A DNA stretch of 10,622 nt from Dunaliella salina (Eukaryota > Chlorophyta > Chlorophyceae > Chlamydomonadales > Dunaliellaceae), in contig MU069447.1 in NCBI GenBank assembly GCA_002284615.2, positions 671,569 through 682,190 of the forward strand, given 5' to 3'. The first letter of the stretch is position 1. Every line of letters starts with the position of its first letter. Shown piece after piece: positions 1 through 7,585 of the stretch. A program made the position numbers and the translations under genes. The notes beneath the pieces are model-generated. The model was not told where the DNA came from and did no database searches. It saw only the letters and a list, made by a program, of their open reading frames with translations.

Positions 1-485
1 TATGCCCTCACTGTGCTCTCCAGTAGGCCCTCACTATGCCCTCAGTATGCCCTCACGATGCCTTCAGTATGCCCACACTATGCCTTCAGTATGCCCTCAC
101 TATGCCTTCAGTACGCCCACACTATGCCCTCACTAGGCCCTCACTAGGCCCATACTATGCCCTCACTATGCCTTCAGTACGCCCTCACTATGCCTTCAGT
201 ATGCCCTCACTATGCCTTCAGTATGCCCTCACTATGCCCTCAGTGTGCCCTCACTGTGCCTTCAGTATGCCTTCACTATGCCTTCACTATGCCCACACTA
301 TGCCTTCACTATGCCCTCACTGTGCCTTCAGTATGCCCTCACTATGCCCTCACTAGGCCCTCAGTATGCCCTCACTAGGCCCTCAGAATGCCCTCACTAT
401 GCCCTCACTATGCCTATGCCTTCAGTATGCCCTCGCTATGCTCTCGACTACGCCCTCACTAGGCCCACACTATGCCCCCACTACG
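1..485. repeat. 11-bp minisatellite, about 44 copies
   Basis: The stretch is a continuous array of an 11-bp unit whose two main forms are TATGCCCTCAC and TATGCCTTCAG, with variants such as TAGGCCCTCAC and TATGCCCACAC. It is already running at base 1, so the true left edge is outside the window. It decays into unique sequence around 485. Because 11 is not a multiple of 3 and the unit has no stop in any plus frame, all three plus frames stay open for long distances and give false proteins of 11-residue period (MPSVCPHYAFS-like). It lies upstream of the splice acceptor at 594-595, so it is probably part of an intron of the gene described next; that placement is inferred. Confidence 0.95.
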
Positions 486-595
486 TCCTGTCCTGTGTCC
501 CCTGTGCATGTGCGAGTAGGCACGCTTGTTAGAGACCATGTTTTAAGAACCAACCTGGACCAAAGCCTGCGTGCTCGTCTCTGTGTCTCCTGCAG

Positions 596-995
596 GTGCA
601 AGTGAGCTTGCCTATGGATGATGCGGCAAACCTGTACCCTAAGAAGCTGGTGTTGGAACTGTGGGCTGGAGGCAAGCTCGCATGCAGCTATGCAGCAGTT
701 GTTGTTCCTAGCTGTTACAACGGCGCTCTGATGGAGCTGCCGATGGGAGATGAAGCTGGGCGGGAACAGGAGGAGGGCTCAGCTGTGTTTGTGCGCGATT
801 TGGTGATGTGGATGCACTTCTTCATCCAAGCAACTTCCAGCAGCGGTGCCGCAGAGGAGGGGCAGCTTGTGTTGACAGACACGTTTGGAAAGGACTCAGC
901 TGGCCAGGCTGTCGACAAGGAGGGCGAGCTGATGATGGCGGTTGGGTTGGACCTGCTGGGATACTGCCTGGGGCAGGGCATGTACACGCTGGCAG
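596..995 (+). CDS. Internal exon (A) of a split gene; N-terminal soluble module of a multi-pass membrane protein, function unknown
   Basis: A pyrimidine-rich tract ending CTCTGTGTCTCCTGCAG (579-595) is a strong acceptor. The open frame then runs from GTG at 596 to a donor GCAG|GTGAGG at 995/996. That gives 133 codons plus one base (phase 1). The visible product reads VQVSLPMDD, then a hydrophobic LVLELWAGGKLACSYAAVVV, later FVRDLVMWMHFFIQ, and ends LDLLGYCLGQGMYTLA. From memory this resembles a module (ELW-x-G ... DL-x-x-W ... LL-x-Y-x-x-x-x-GM) in large multi-pass proteins of volvocine algae; I cannot confirm it and assign no function. The frame is open without repeats, unlike its flanks. 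The first in-frame ATG is at 614 and could be a start, but the acceptor at 595 favours an internal exon. The gene is therefore 5'-partial in this window. Confidence 0.6.
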
Positions 996-1199
996 GTGAG
1001 GGGGTTGGCGGTTGCGATTTTGTGTATGGAATGCAGCAGGAATTTTCTGGTTTGGATGCGTGCTTGCAAGTGCGGAGTTGGTTGGTTGCTTGAAATCATG
1101 CTGATCTGCCGACCGCAGCAGTGCCACGACGGTTGTTGTCGGCCCACCCCTGCTGTGGCGAGACAGAAATTTGGGGCTCGCGCGTTGCGGAAGTGATGC

Positions 1200-1527
1200 C
1201 GAGTGCTGCATTGAGTGTTGCATGAGTGTTGTGTTAAGTGTTGTATGAGTTTGCATTGAGTGTTGCATTGAGTGTTGCATTGAGTGTTCCATGAGTGTTG
1301 CATTAAGTGTTACATGAGAGTTGCATGAGTGTTGCATTGAGTGTTGCATTGAGTGTTCCATGAGTGTTGCATTCAGTGTTGCATGAGTGTTGCATTGAGT
1401 GTTGCATTGAGTGTTCCATGAGTGTCGCATTAAGTGTTGCATGAGTGTTGCATGAGTGTTGCATGAGTGTTGCATTGAGTGTTGCATGAGTGTTGCATTG
1501 AGTGTTGCATGAGTGTTGCATGAGTTG
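1200..1527. repeat. 11/12-bp minisatellite within the intron
   Basis: Array of TGAGTGTTGCA (11 bp) mixed with a 12-bp form TTGAGTGTTGCA and variants ending TTCCA or TTAAGTGT. The 11- and 12-bp forms are interspersed, so the reading-frame register drifts. The left edge is diffuse (GAGTGCTGCATTGAG) and the right edge fades into TGAGTTGCCTCCAGTGCTGCT. Long minus-strand open frames made of MQHSCNTQCNTHATL-like repeats come entirely from this array. Confidence 0.95.
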
Positions 1528-1698
1528 CCTCCAGTGCTGCTCTTTTGTGCACTGTAGGGGAACAGTGCATGCGCTGATAGCGGACTGCACAAAGGAGAAC
1601 GGAGTGTGCACTGATAGAATAACAGGGACTGCACTTATGGAGGAACAACGTGCATACTGACAGTGGAACAGTGTGGCATCAAGTGCTCCTTGATTTTT

Positions 1699-1833
1699 TC
1701 CTTCAATGCTCTTTTGTGCTTTGATAGAGGAACAGTGTCGGCACAACTAGACATCGCACAGGGAGGCCCTTCCAACATGGCACCGTTTTTGCATACCAAC
1801 CTGCGCATGAGTTGTTGTTGTTGGGCCTAGAGT
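1699..1833 (+). repeat. Intronic direct repeat, copy 1
   Basis: This block shares, in the same order, TTTGTGCTTTGATAGAGGAA, then CAACATGGCACCGT, then GCATACCAAC, then GCGCATGAGTTGTTGTT and GGCCT with the block at 2129-2272. The two copies are about 430 bp apart in direct orientation and differ by substitutions and small indels. No coding frame is conserved between them, so this is non-coding repeated DNA, possibly an old dispersed element. Confidence 0.8.
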
Positions 1834-1900
1834 GCCAGGCTAGCAGTCGAAGGTTGAGTTGACTGAAGGCCTTCTTTCTGTAAATCCTGTTAACCCTTTT

Positions 1901-1980
1901 GTTGGGCATCGAGTGTTGCTTGAGCGCTGCACTGTGTGTTGTTGGGCCTCGAGTGTCGCATGAGCGCTGCACTGTGTCTT
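1901..1980. repeat. 40-bp tandem duplication, two copies
   Basis: Bases 1901-1940 and 1941-1980 are head-to-tail copies beginning GTTGGGC and sharing TGAGCGCTGCACTGTGT. They differ at four of 40 positions. The core TCGAGTGTYGCWTGAG resembles the unit of the neighbouring 11/12-bp minisatellite, so this may be an outlier of that array. Confidence 0.9.
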
Positions 1981-2128
1981 CCATGAGCTGCCTTACCAGT
2001 GCTGCGCTTTTTTGTGCACTGATAGATCGCCTTCAGTGCTGCTCATGGATTGTCTTCGATGCTGCTGCATGGATTGCCTCCGGTGCCTTCGCTGCTGCAG
2101 TGCCTTTTACTGCTTCTGCATAGGTTGC

Positions 2129-2272
2129 CTTCAGTGCTGCTCTTATGTTGTGCACTGATAGAGGAACAGAGTAGGCATAAATAGGCACACCATACTGGGA
2201 GAGACTTTACCAACATATGGCACCGTCATATGCATACCAACTTTCGCGCGAGTTGTTGTTTTTGAGGCCTGT
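2129..2272 (+). repeat. Intronic direct repeat, copy 2
   Basis: Partner of the block at 1699-1833: TGTGCACTGATAGAGGAACA, CAACATATGGCACCGT, GCATACCAAC and GCGCGAGTTGTTGTT occur in the same order. It ends about 65 bp before the exon B acceptor. The ATG at 2217, which would extend the downstream open frame upstream, falls in this repeat. The matching stretch in copy 1 is not followed by a coding frame, which argues that the ATG is intronic. Confidence 0.8.
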
Positions 2273-2337
2273 GCGTTTTTTGAGGAGCCTCAGCATCTTA
2301 AATCCCTTGTCGGCTCTGTGCTTGTGCTTGGGTGCAG

Positions 2338-3560
2338 GCATGTTGGAGAACACCCTGTCTGTCCTCTGCACCCCTCCCTTCAACCTCTTGGGCGCCCAGA
2401 CTCCAACAGCTGAGCAGCTCGACAATGCCCTTGACTGCCAAGAACATGGATCACCGCATGGCCCCTGCGCAGCCGAGCAGCTAGAGGCAGCACAGCAGCT
2501 CCCAGGCATTTGCCACGAAGGCTCGCCCCCCTCTTCCTCCGACTCAGTGCACCAGCCGCTGCTCCCACACTCCGCTCCAGATGTCACATCCAGCACATGC
2601 ACAACCTGCTCCCAAGGCACGCCCGCGACAGGCAGCGACGGTGGTGGTGATAGTGGTGGTGGCGCGACTGCTGGTGCCAGTTCTGCTCCTGATGCAGCTC
2701 CTGGGGCGCCCTCCACCTCTGGCAGCTCCGCCAGCTTCCCCCCTCCATCAGAACCCTCTTCACATCCATCAGGTCATGCCTCACCCACAGCAGCAACTGT
2801 GTCGGCAGGCAAGCAGGCACTGAAAAGTGTTGTGGCCCGCTTCTCTCCAATGACCGCGCCTGCAGAGGAGGAGGAGTACCAGGCCTGGAAGCACACCCAG
2901 ATCTCTTCCTTGTCCAGCTGCTGGTGCATGATCCAGGTGCTGTGCTGGGTGGTGATGGTGATCCGGAGCCTGCTAAAAGGCGAGCAGGGCAGCAGGGTGT
3001 CGATTTCTGCAGAGTTGGGCATCCTTGTCCCTGCTGTCCCAACCTTCACGATTGCAGCATTCTTAATGAGCAAGGCAGGATCTCACAAGGAGCTCGTCCA
3101 TGTGGCCACTCTCATTGTTTGTGCTGGCATTTGTTTGGTCCTGGGTCTAGGCGTGGTCCCCGTCCCATCCATGTGGCTCCCACTTCTGAGCTCGCGAGCG
3201 GAGATACCAGCTGAAATTTTCATGAATGCAGTTGCCGAGCAGCCAAGGGTGGGGTGGATGCTGCCGCTCCGCCTCGTCCACACTATTGGCTACGGGCTGT
3301 GGTACGCGAAAGATGGAGTAGCAGCCCCCTGGTTCCAAGCCTGTGCGCTCAATGCCTGCGCTTTGGCTGTATCACTGGTCATGGATGCACGATACCGTCG
3401 GTCATATGCACAGTGGGCGCGGTCGAATGTAAAGCGCTCCGGAAAGCCCGATGGGAGCCACCACCTGCTTTGCAATGGGGTGTCGGGTTGCCATCAAAGC
3501 GAAGGAGAGCAGCCTCCAAAAGCAAGCTCCAGCACAGCGCCAAAGTGCAAGCAGGTTTAG
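2338..3560 (+). CDS. C-terminal exon (B) of the split gene; multi-pass membrane protein, function unknown
   Basis: The frame continues from exon A with matching phase and runs 406 codons from ATG 2340 to the stop TAG at 3558-3560. It begins MLENTLSVLCTPPFNLLG, followed by a low-complexity Ser/Pro/Gly/Ala linker (about 2500-2850, including a GGGDSGGGATAG stretch). After the charged EEEEYQAWKHTQ come hydrophobic segments near nt 2910-2963, 3015-3068, 3093-3155, a weaker one near 3249-3305, and 3327-3383. It ends with a basic RYRRSYAQWARSNVKRSGK region and a poor-complexity tail. In joined numbering the membrane segments lie at about residues 325-342, 360-377, 386-406, 438-456 and 464-482 of 540. 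The fold suggests a transporter-like or receptor-like membrane domain, but no diagnostic motif was recognised. The tail (SSSTAPKCKQV and stop) lies in a tandem repeat, so the natural C-terminus may differ. Confidence 0.65.
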
Positions 3561-3696
3561 CTGGCCTCCTTTGCCCACAGCGCTGATGTACAAGCACGAT
3601 TTGGTTGTGTGTGTGTCGAGGCAAAGTGGAGCAGCCTCTCCCACACAAGCTGGCTCAAGCACAGCACCAGCGTGCAAGCAGGTCTAGCTTGCCTCC

Positions 3697-3807
<111 letters not shown>

Positions 3808-3839
3808 CGCCGAAGGGCAAGTAGTACATATTCCTAGCT

Positions 3840-3864
3840 TGCTTAAGTTAGATTAACTTAAGCA
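3840..3864. repeat. Perfect 11-bp inverted repeat with 3-nt loop
   Basis: TGCTTAAGTTA and TAACTTAAGCA are perfect reverse complements separated by GAT. The site lies 280 bp after the host gene stop and just after the CA microsatellite. It could form a hairpin in a 3' untranslated region or a cruciform in DNA. It is AT-rich and has no U-tract, and this is a eukaryotic context, so it is not called a terminator. Confidence 0.85.
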
Positions 3865-3915
3865 GGTCAAGCGGGTGCGCCTAAGTGGAAGAAGCAGGTC
3901 TATCTTGCTTCCTTC

Positions 3916-4387
3916 TTGCTTTCTTTTTGCTCTTTTTCGGTGCAGGCCTGCGGCAAGACAAATTATTCCTACATGCCTTACATCTTTGCACCGGTGCAGC
4001 ACCATGTCCTTGATTGATGTAGGGAGTTTCACTGCCAGTGCAGTTTTTTTTCTCGTGTTTTACTACGCTCTGCTTGCCTGTCCTCTGAAGCTGAACGCTT
4101 TTGTGTGTTCCCCAGCCATGACTTGCTAATCAGCCCAGTCAGAATAACCTTTCCTCTGAAAAGAGGGAAACCTACTGCGATGCGTGCAGCCTATGCCCTG
4201 TATGAACTTTTTTTCACCAGGTATAGGTGCTGAGATACAAACTGTGCTGAAAATATAAAGATTCCACAATGGTCCTCTGAGCGTCGAGCATTTGCTTGTT
4301 GCGCTGTGACATCTTGCTTTTACAAAATTAAATTCCAGCTGTGCTCCGCTGTCCATTGCTGGTCGTAGTCTCTACAGTGGCGTACAA
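3916..4387. other. Stretch with no supported gene
   Basis: Short open frames exist (for example 3875-4129 plus, 4126-4356 minus) but show no recognisable domain, no codon pattern and no splice partner. An imperfect hairpin (CCTTTCCTCT with AGAGGGAAACC, 4148-4172) is present. No TGTAA polyadenylation signal is seen on the plus strand between the exon B stop and about 4720, so the 3' end of the host transcript is undetermined. Confidence 0.5.
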
Positions 4388-4530
4388 CCTTTGGATCAGA
4401 ATTAAGCTGAAGTGCCATTTTACCTTTGGATCAGAATTAAGCTGAAGTGCCATTTTACCTTTGGATCAGAGTTAAGCTGAAGTGCCTTACTACCTTAGGG
4501 GATTAAAATTAAGCGGACTGCCACATTTAT
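4388..4530. repeat. 35-bp tandem repeat, about four copies
   Basis: Units begin CCTTTGGATCAGAATTAAGC and continue TGAAGTGCCATTTTA. Copies are at 4388-4422, 4423-4457 (identical to the first), 4458-4492 (diverged at its end) and a degenerate fourth from 4493 (CCTTAGGGGATTAAAATTAA, then GCGGACTGCC). The decay towards the right suggests older copies at that side. Confidence 0.95.
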
Positions 4531-5683
4531 ATTTCCGGCCTTGAAAGTCTTGCAAATAATACTCATCTCAATTTCAGTGTCTAGTGTTCACATTCTTTTG
4601 GAAGTTGAGCAGAACAGCGCTGCAAGACATATGGAGGAGGTTGGTGATGGATTGTTGGATTGTTTACTGCTTCTTCTTGCTCTGTCTGAACACTGGTGCT
4701 GACATTTTTAATAATGATTTTGGTGTAACATCTGGCATTAACTTTTTCATCTTTGAAATTATGCACGGTGTGCTTTGATCGCTTTTGCCTTGGCTTGTGC
4801 GCAGTCGGAGCAGAGCTTTGTATGCTGTTTGAGGTGCCGAGATCCATTCAAGCCACCTGTGTGCAAAAAAAAAGCAAACAAAACCTTGAATAGTTTGGTA
4901 CGTGGGGTTCGGGCCTTCAGTCAGGTCGTTTGACTGCTACCTCTTCACAAAAAATTCCTGAAAACCAATTCGTGAGCTCGTACGAATTTGTTAATGACAC
5001 CATCGCTGTGGCATTGCCAAACCTTTGCCCAGCATCATGTGTGTGGTGGGCCTTTTTTCCTTTTTATTCTTTGATGGTCATTTGGGGGGCTCTTTTATTG
5101 GCTGCTGTTGCCAGCAAAAAATTCTGTTCCGCCATCCTTTGTGGTTTGGGATGTAACCCTTTCACACTTGTGAATTTTAGAATTTAAGGACTAGTACATC
5201 GGGATAGATATCGCCTCTGCTCAGATTTATGCTTCCCTTCTGGGGATACAGGGTTTGCAGGTTAAGCCATCAAGTCAAAATGAAACTGTTAGGCTGCATG
5301 CTCGGTAGGAGAACTGACACTAGTTCGCGCTGCTGAGGGGAATGATCGGACGCTTACATGGGAGGAATGTAACGCTGCACGGGCTGGGGGCATGAGCTTT
5401 CTACATCTACAACATTAACGACGGATTAGTTATAAAGCGATTCTGCATCTCAAATTTTAGATCGTACATGGTCCAATTTTGCAGGGTAGAGGACCTTGTG
5501 AGGTCTGATGACATAACATTGCCGGGGGGGCTCTCTGAGGCCCATTTCGGCTCAGATGTTTTTTGCATGCTCCCTGCATGGCATGTAGGTAGGTAAGTTA
5601 CATCGCTTTATCCGCCTACAAGGGCAGCTGAGCGGAGACTTAGAGGCCTTTTACCAGACCAATTTAAGCAAAAAATGATTTTA
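4531..5683. other. Stretch with no supported gene
   Basis: Open frames at 4584-4778 and 4930-5187 (plus) encode hydrophobic residues, but neither shows family motifs, and the second has no ATG at its left end (TTG at 4930). No tRNA- or rRNA-like fold was recognised. The one interpretable item is the short LINE 3'-end-like relic at 4908-4936, listed separately. A G7 run occurs near 5524 and a GTAGGTAGGTAAG run near 5586; neither has an assigned role. Confidence 0.45.
4908..4936 (-). mobile_element. Short relic similar to the 3' end of the neighbouring LINE
   Basis: The plus-strand stretch TTCGGGCCTTCAGTCAGGTC and the following GTTTGACTG match the LINE end at 5706-5735 (TTGGGGACCTTCAGCCAGAT, GTTCGACTG) at about 24 of 29 aligned positions with one indel. 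At the second site this sequence encodes the last residues of the LINE protein next to its tail. The 4908 copy may be the last trace of a very short insertion or of an older relative. It is brief, so chance similarity is not excluded. Confidence 0.4.
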
Positions 5684-7337
5684 AGATTTAGATTTACATT
5701 TACATTTGGGGACCTTCAGCCAGATTGTTCGACTGATCGGCCTGTGACTGGTCCTCGCCAGCCAACATAATATCCATAAGCTCAGAAATAAACAAATAAA
5801 GCTTTTTGTTGTGTTGCAAGAGGAAATCCTGCACACCCTGGACACAAACTTGCTGTAAATAAGGTTGTTCCATTGAAAAAACACCTGAGAAGCAGTTGAA
5901 CAGGTAAGCACACCTTCTCCTCAAATCACAAACAGCTGCGTTTCTGCACGTCAAAAGGGCGTGGACTTCATCCTGAATCTCAGCACTAGAGCAGCAATCA
6001 CAAACGAGAGAGTTTTGAGAATCCCAAGCCGCTGTCTCTACCTTCAACCTGTGTGCCCTAAGTCTGAATCGGCTAACATTCCTTACGACATGTTGAGACA
6101 GATCCAAATGCATGTGTCTCGGTAAGCAGGCTGGGGCACGCACATTGTGGTCAAAAGGCACTGCAAACAAAGTTTGATAGGTTGCCAATTTACTGTAAGT
6201 CTCCTGAGGGTTTACTCCCTCAACATCTCTCCACGCTGCCCGCAACCTGTGCCTTAGGTCAGCAGTGAACTCTTGAATAGAAATAGGTGTACCCTGCCGC
6301 ACAGCTTCAACAAAGGAATCACAGCGCCGCAATCCTTGAAAGGCATCTAAAACTTGAGCAGTCCAGCAAGAAGGCTCACGAAAATTAATTTTTAGATCCG
6401 CTTTCAGCACGCTTCTCAGCGTCTCGCTATTGGACCTGAGCATGCTATTATATATTTTTTACCAACAGATCTGAACCAATAAAACTGGAGCGGCTCATGA
6501 CCACACTCCCGCAAAACAGCCCAGTTTGGAGTGGTACGTTTGACACCCAGCGTGCTTTTTAGATAACTCATGTGCCGCACTTGCAGGTCACTCGCAAACT
6601 CCTTGCCCTCTTTAATGTACTCAGTTCCCCACACCTGCCCTGCATACAGTCCAGCCGGAACCACACACGTCTTCCCAAGCCACAGAGAGGCATATGGCCT
6701 ATTTGCCAGAGAGTGCTCACGAACAAATTGACGAACCCGAAAAGCAGACGCCATGAACGGACCAGTAGCATGCTCAGAGGACTTAGTCATGCTCATGCGC
6801 TTGTGAAACATCATGCCGAGGTACTTGAAAGACTTCTTGTGTGCCAGTGGCACCCCCCCAACATGAAAAACAGGCAGATCTGACCCTGAGGAATTAAAGT
6901 GAACTACCTCCAACTTAGCGGTGTTGATGATTAAGTGCTTCCGCTGAGCATACGCATGTAAGCGGTTCAGCATGGTCTGCAAAGCATGAGGATCATTGGC
7001 CATCAGAGTCAGGTCATCAGCATACAACATGTGCATCACATGGAACTCAGCTGTACCCGTGACAGCACCTTGCACCCTTTCCGCAATTTCATCAATGTCA
7101 TTCACATACAGAGAAAAAAGCAGAGGGGATAAAGGGCACCCCTGCTTTACACCCGTGTTAGGGTTCACCCGAGCAGCCTTCTGTCCATCCCTCAAAATAT
7201 ACTCATCAGCATCGTACATGTTTTTAATGATAGACAAGAGAGGAGTGGGCATGCGTGTGCGTTGCAGGTGCTGCCAGAGTGCCTGCCTAGGGATGGTATC
7301 CAAGGCTTGCTTAAAGTCAATGAACGCTGTGTGCAAA
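5684..7337 (-). mobile_element. 5'-truncated non-LTR (LINE-type) retrotransposon, copy 1
   Basis: On the minus strand it runs from reverse transcriptase motif A (nt ~7324) through the palm, thumb, a C-terminal region and a CCHC finger to a stop at 5700-5702. A tail of TGTAAATGTAAATCTAAATC type (5684-5704) follows. Abrupt loss of homology to the second LINE copy upstream of the LHTAF codons (near 7336) marks the 5' truncation, as expected for incomplete target-primed reverse transcription. One frameshift (T6 run on the plus strand, 6455-6460) splits the frame. No endonuclease domain remains. The element cannot be autonomous. Confidence 0.85.
5700..6443 (-). pseudogene. LINE protein, C-terminal part with CCHC zinc finger
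   Basis: This 247-residue open frame continues the reverse transcriptase fragment in another frame. It carries a helical Arg-rich stretch (VVRNVSRFRLRAHRLKVE) followed by a Cys/His cluster CDCCSSAEIQDEVHALLTC (nt 5946-6002, spacing C-x2-C-x9-H-x4-C). This is the usual layout of the zinc finger closing non-LTR retrotransposon proteins. It ends LAEGPQM and a stop that lies inside the TGTAAA-type tail. Its upstream part overlaps the preceding frame at 6416-6443. The ATG at 6441-6443 is probably not a genuine start; the true upstream continuation is the reverse transcriptase frame, displaced by one base in a homopolymer. Confidence 0.75.
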
Positions 7338-7360
7338 ATTTTGGCCAAAGCCTTTGGCAA
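6416..7360 (-). pseudogene. LINE reverse transcriptase, palm-to-thumb fragment
   Basis: It encodes the C-terminal two-thirds of an RVT_1 reverse transcriptase: motif A AFIDFKQALDTIPR (near 7310-7330, with the first catalytic Asp), motif B QGCPLSPLLF (near 7115-7144), motif C YADD (7013-7024, with the other catalytic Asp pair), motif D-like NTAKLEVVHFN and motif E-like FKYLGMMF. Motifs 0 to 2 and the fingers are missing at the truncated 5' end. The first residues (from 7360 to about 7337) are flanking DNA read in frame and begin with a non-ATG codon. After WFRSVGKK the frame is lost at the A6 run of the coding strand and soon stops, while the next frame resumes the protein. All catalytic residues in the remaining part look intact. 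Confidence 0.9.
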
Positions 7361-7435
7361 AGATTACAGGTGAGCTATAAAATTTCAGCCACTTCCCTTA
7401 AAAATTTTTGGCCAAAGCCTTTGGCAAAGATTACA
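7335..7435. repeat. 34/35-bp direct repeat at the LINE 5' junction
   Basis: AAAATTTTGGCCAAAGCCTT followed by TGGCAAAGATTACA occurs at 7335-7368 and again at 7401-7435 with one extra T. The spacing is about 66 bp. Each copy contains the odd palindrome GCCAAAG-C-CTTTGGC. The left copy starts exactly where LINE homology ends. Confidence 0.95.
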
Positions 7436-7585
7436 AAGGGATTTAAGCCTCCAGCCATAAAGTTTGGCTGCTCGGCTCTGGTGTGACAGAAAAACCCTGA
7501 GAAAAACTCTAGAAGAGAAGAAACGCAGGTAGGCAAACAAAACAAGAGTGTTCACAGGCATTAAAATAGCTCTGTACTCGGAGCT
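7436..7585. other. Short spacer between the LINE junction and the satellite, no gene seen
   Basis: Unremarkable AT-moderate sequence. Nothing coding or structured was recognised. The last part (GAGCTCCACACAGTTCC) already resembles the start of a satellite X submonomer. Confidence 0.5.

Larger units (their letters stand above)
996..2337 (+). other. Inferred intron (1342 nt) packed with repeats
   Basis: It starts GTGAGG at 996 and ends TTGGGTGCAG at 2337. Exon A leaves one base (G995) and exon B begins GC, completing a Gly codon and continuing in the frame that stays open to 3560. Inside are the 11/12-bp minisatellite (1200-1527), a 40-bp tandem duplication (1901-1980) and two copies of a ~135-bp block (near 1699-1833 and 2129-2272). 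In-frame reading through the donor meets a stop at 1091-1093, so splicing is needed to join the two coding parts. The intron is deduced from sequence signals only. Confidence 0.6.

Noticed and set aside
36..532. Plus-strand open frames rich in MPS, CPH and YAL repeats
   Set aside because: They are translations of the 11-bp minisatellite, which stays open in all three frames; no protein is implied.
822..1746. Long minus-strand frames with MQHSCNT repeats
   Set aside because: They follow the 11/12-bp minisatellite and run antisense over exon A; no conserved domain is visible.
2217..2337. ATG at 2217 as the true start of the membrane protein
   Set aside because: It lies in a repeated intronic block whose other copy is non-coding, and a splice acceptor at 2337 joins in phase with exon A.
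4900..4945. GGGGTTCGGGCC as a tRNA T-arm or promoter B box
   Set aside because: No matching acceptor, D-arm or anticodon stem could be drawn around it.
3875..5187. Small frames at 3875-4129, 4584-4778 and 4930-5187
   Set aside because: Short, hydrophobic, without domain motifs or plausible splice partners; the last lacks an ATG at its left end.
5661..7448. ATTTAAGC near both ends of LINE copy 1 as a target-site duplication
   Set aside because: Only eight bases, not adjacent to either element boundary (the right one is about 105 bp away); likely chance.
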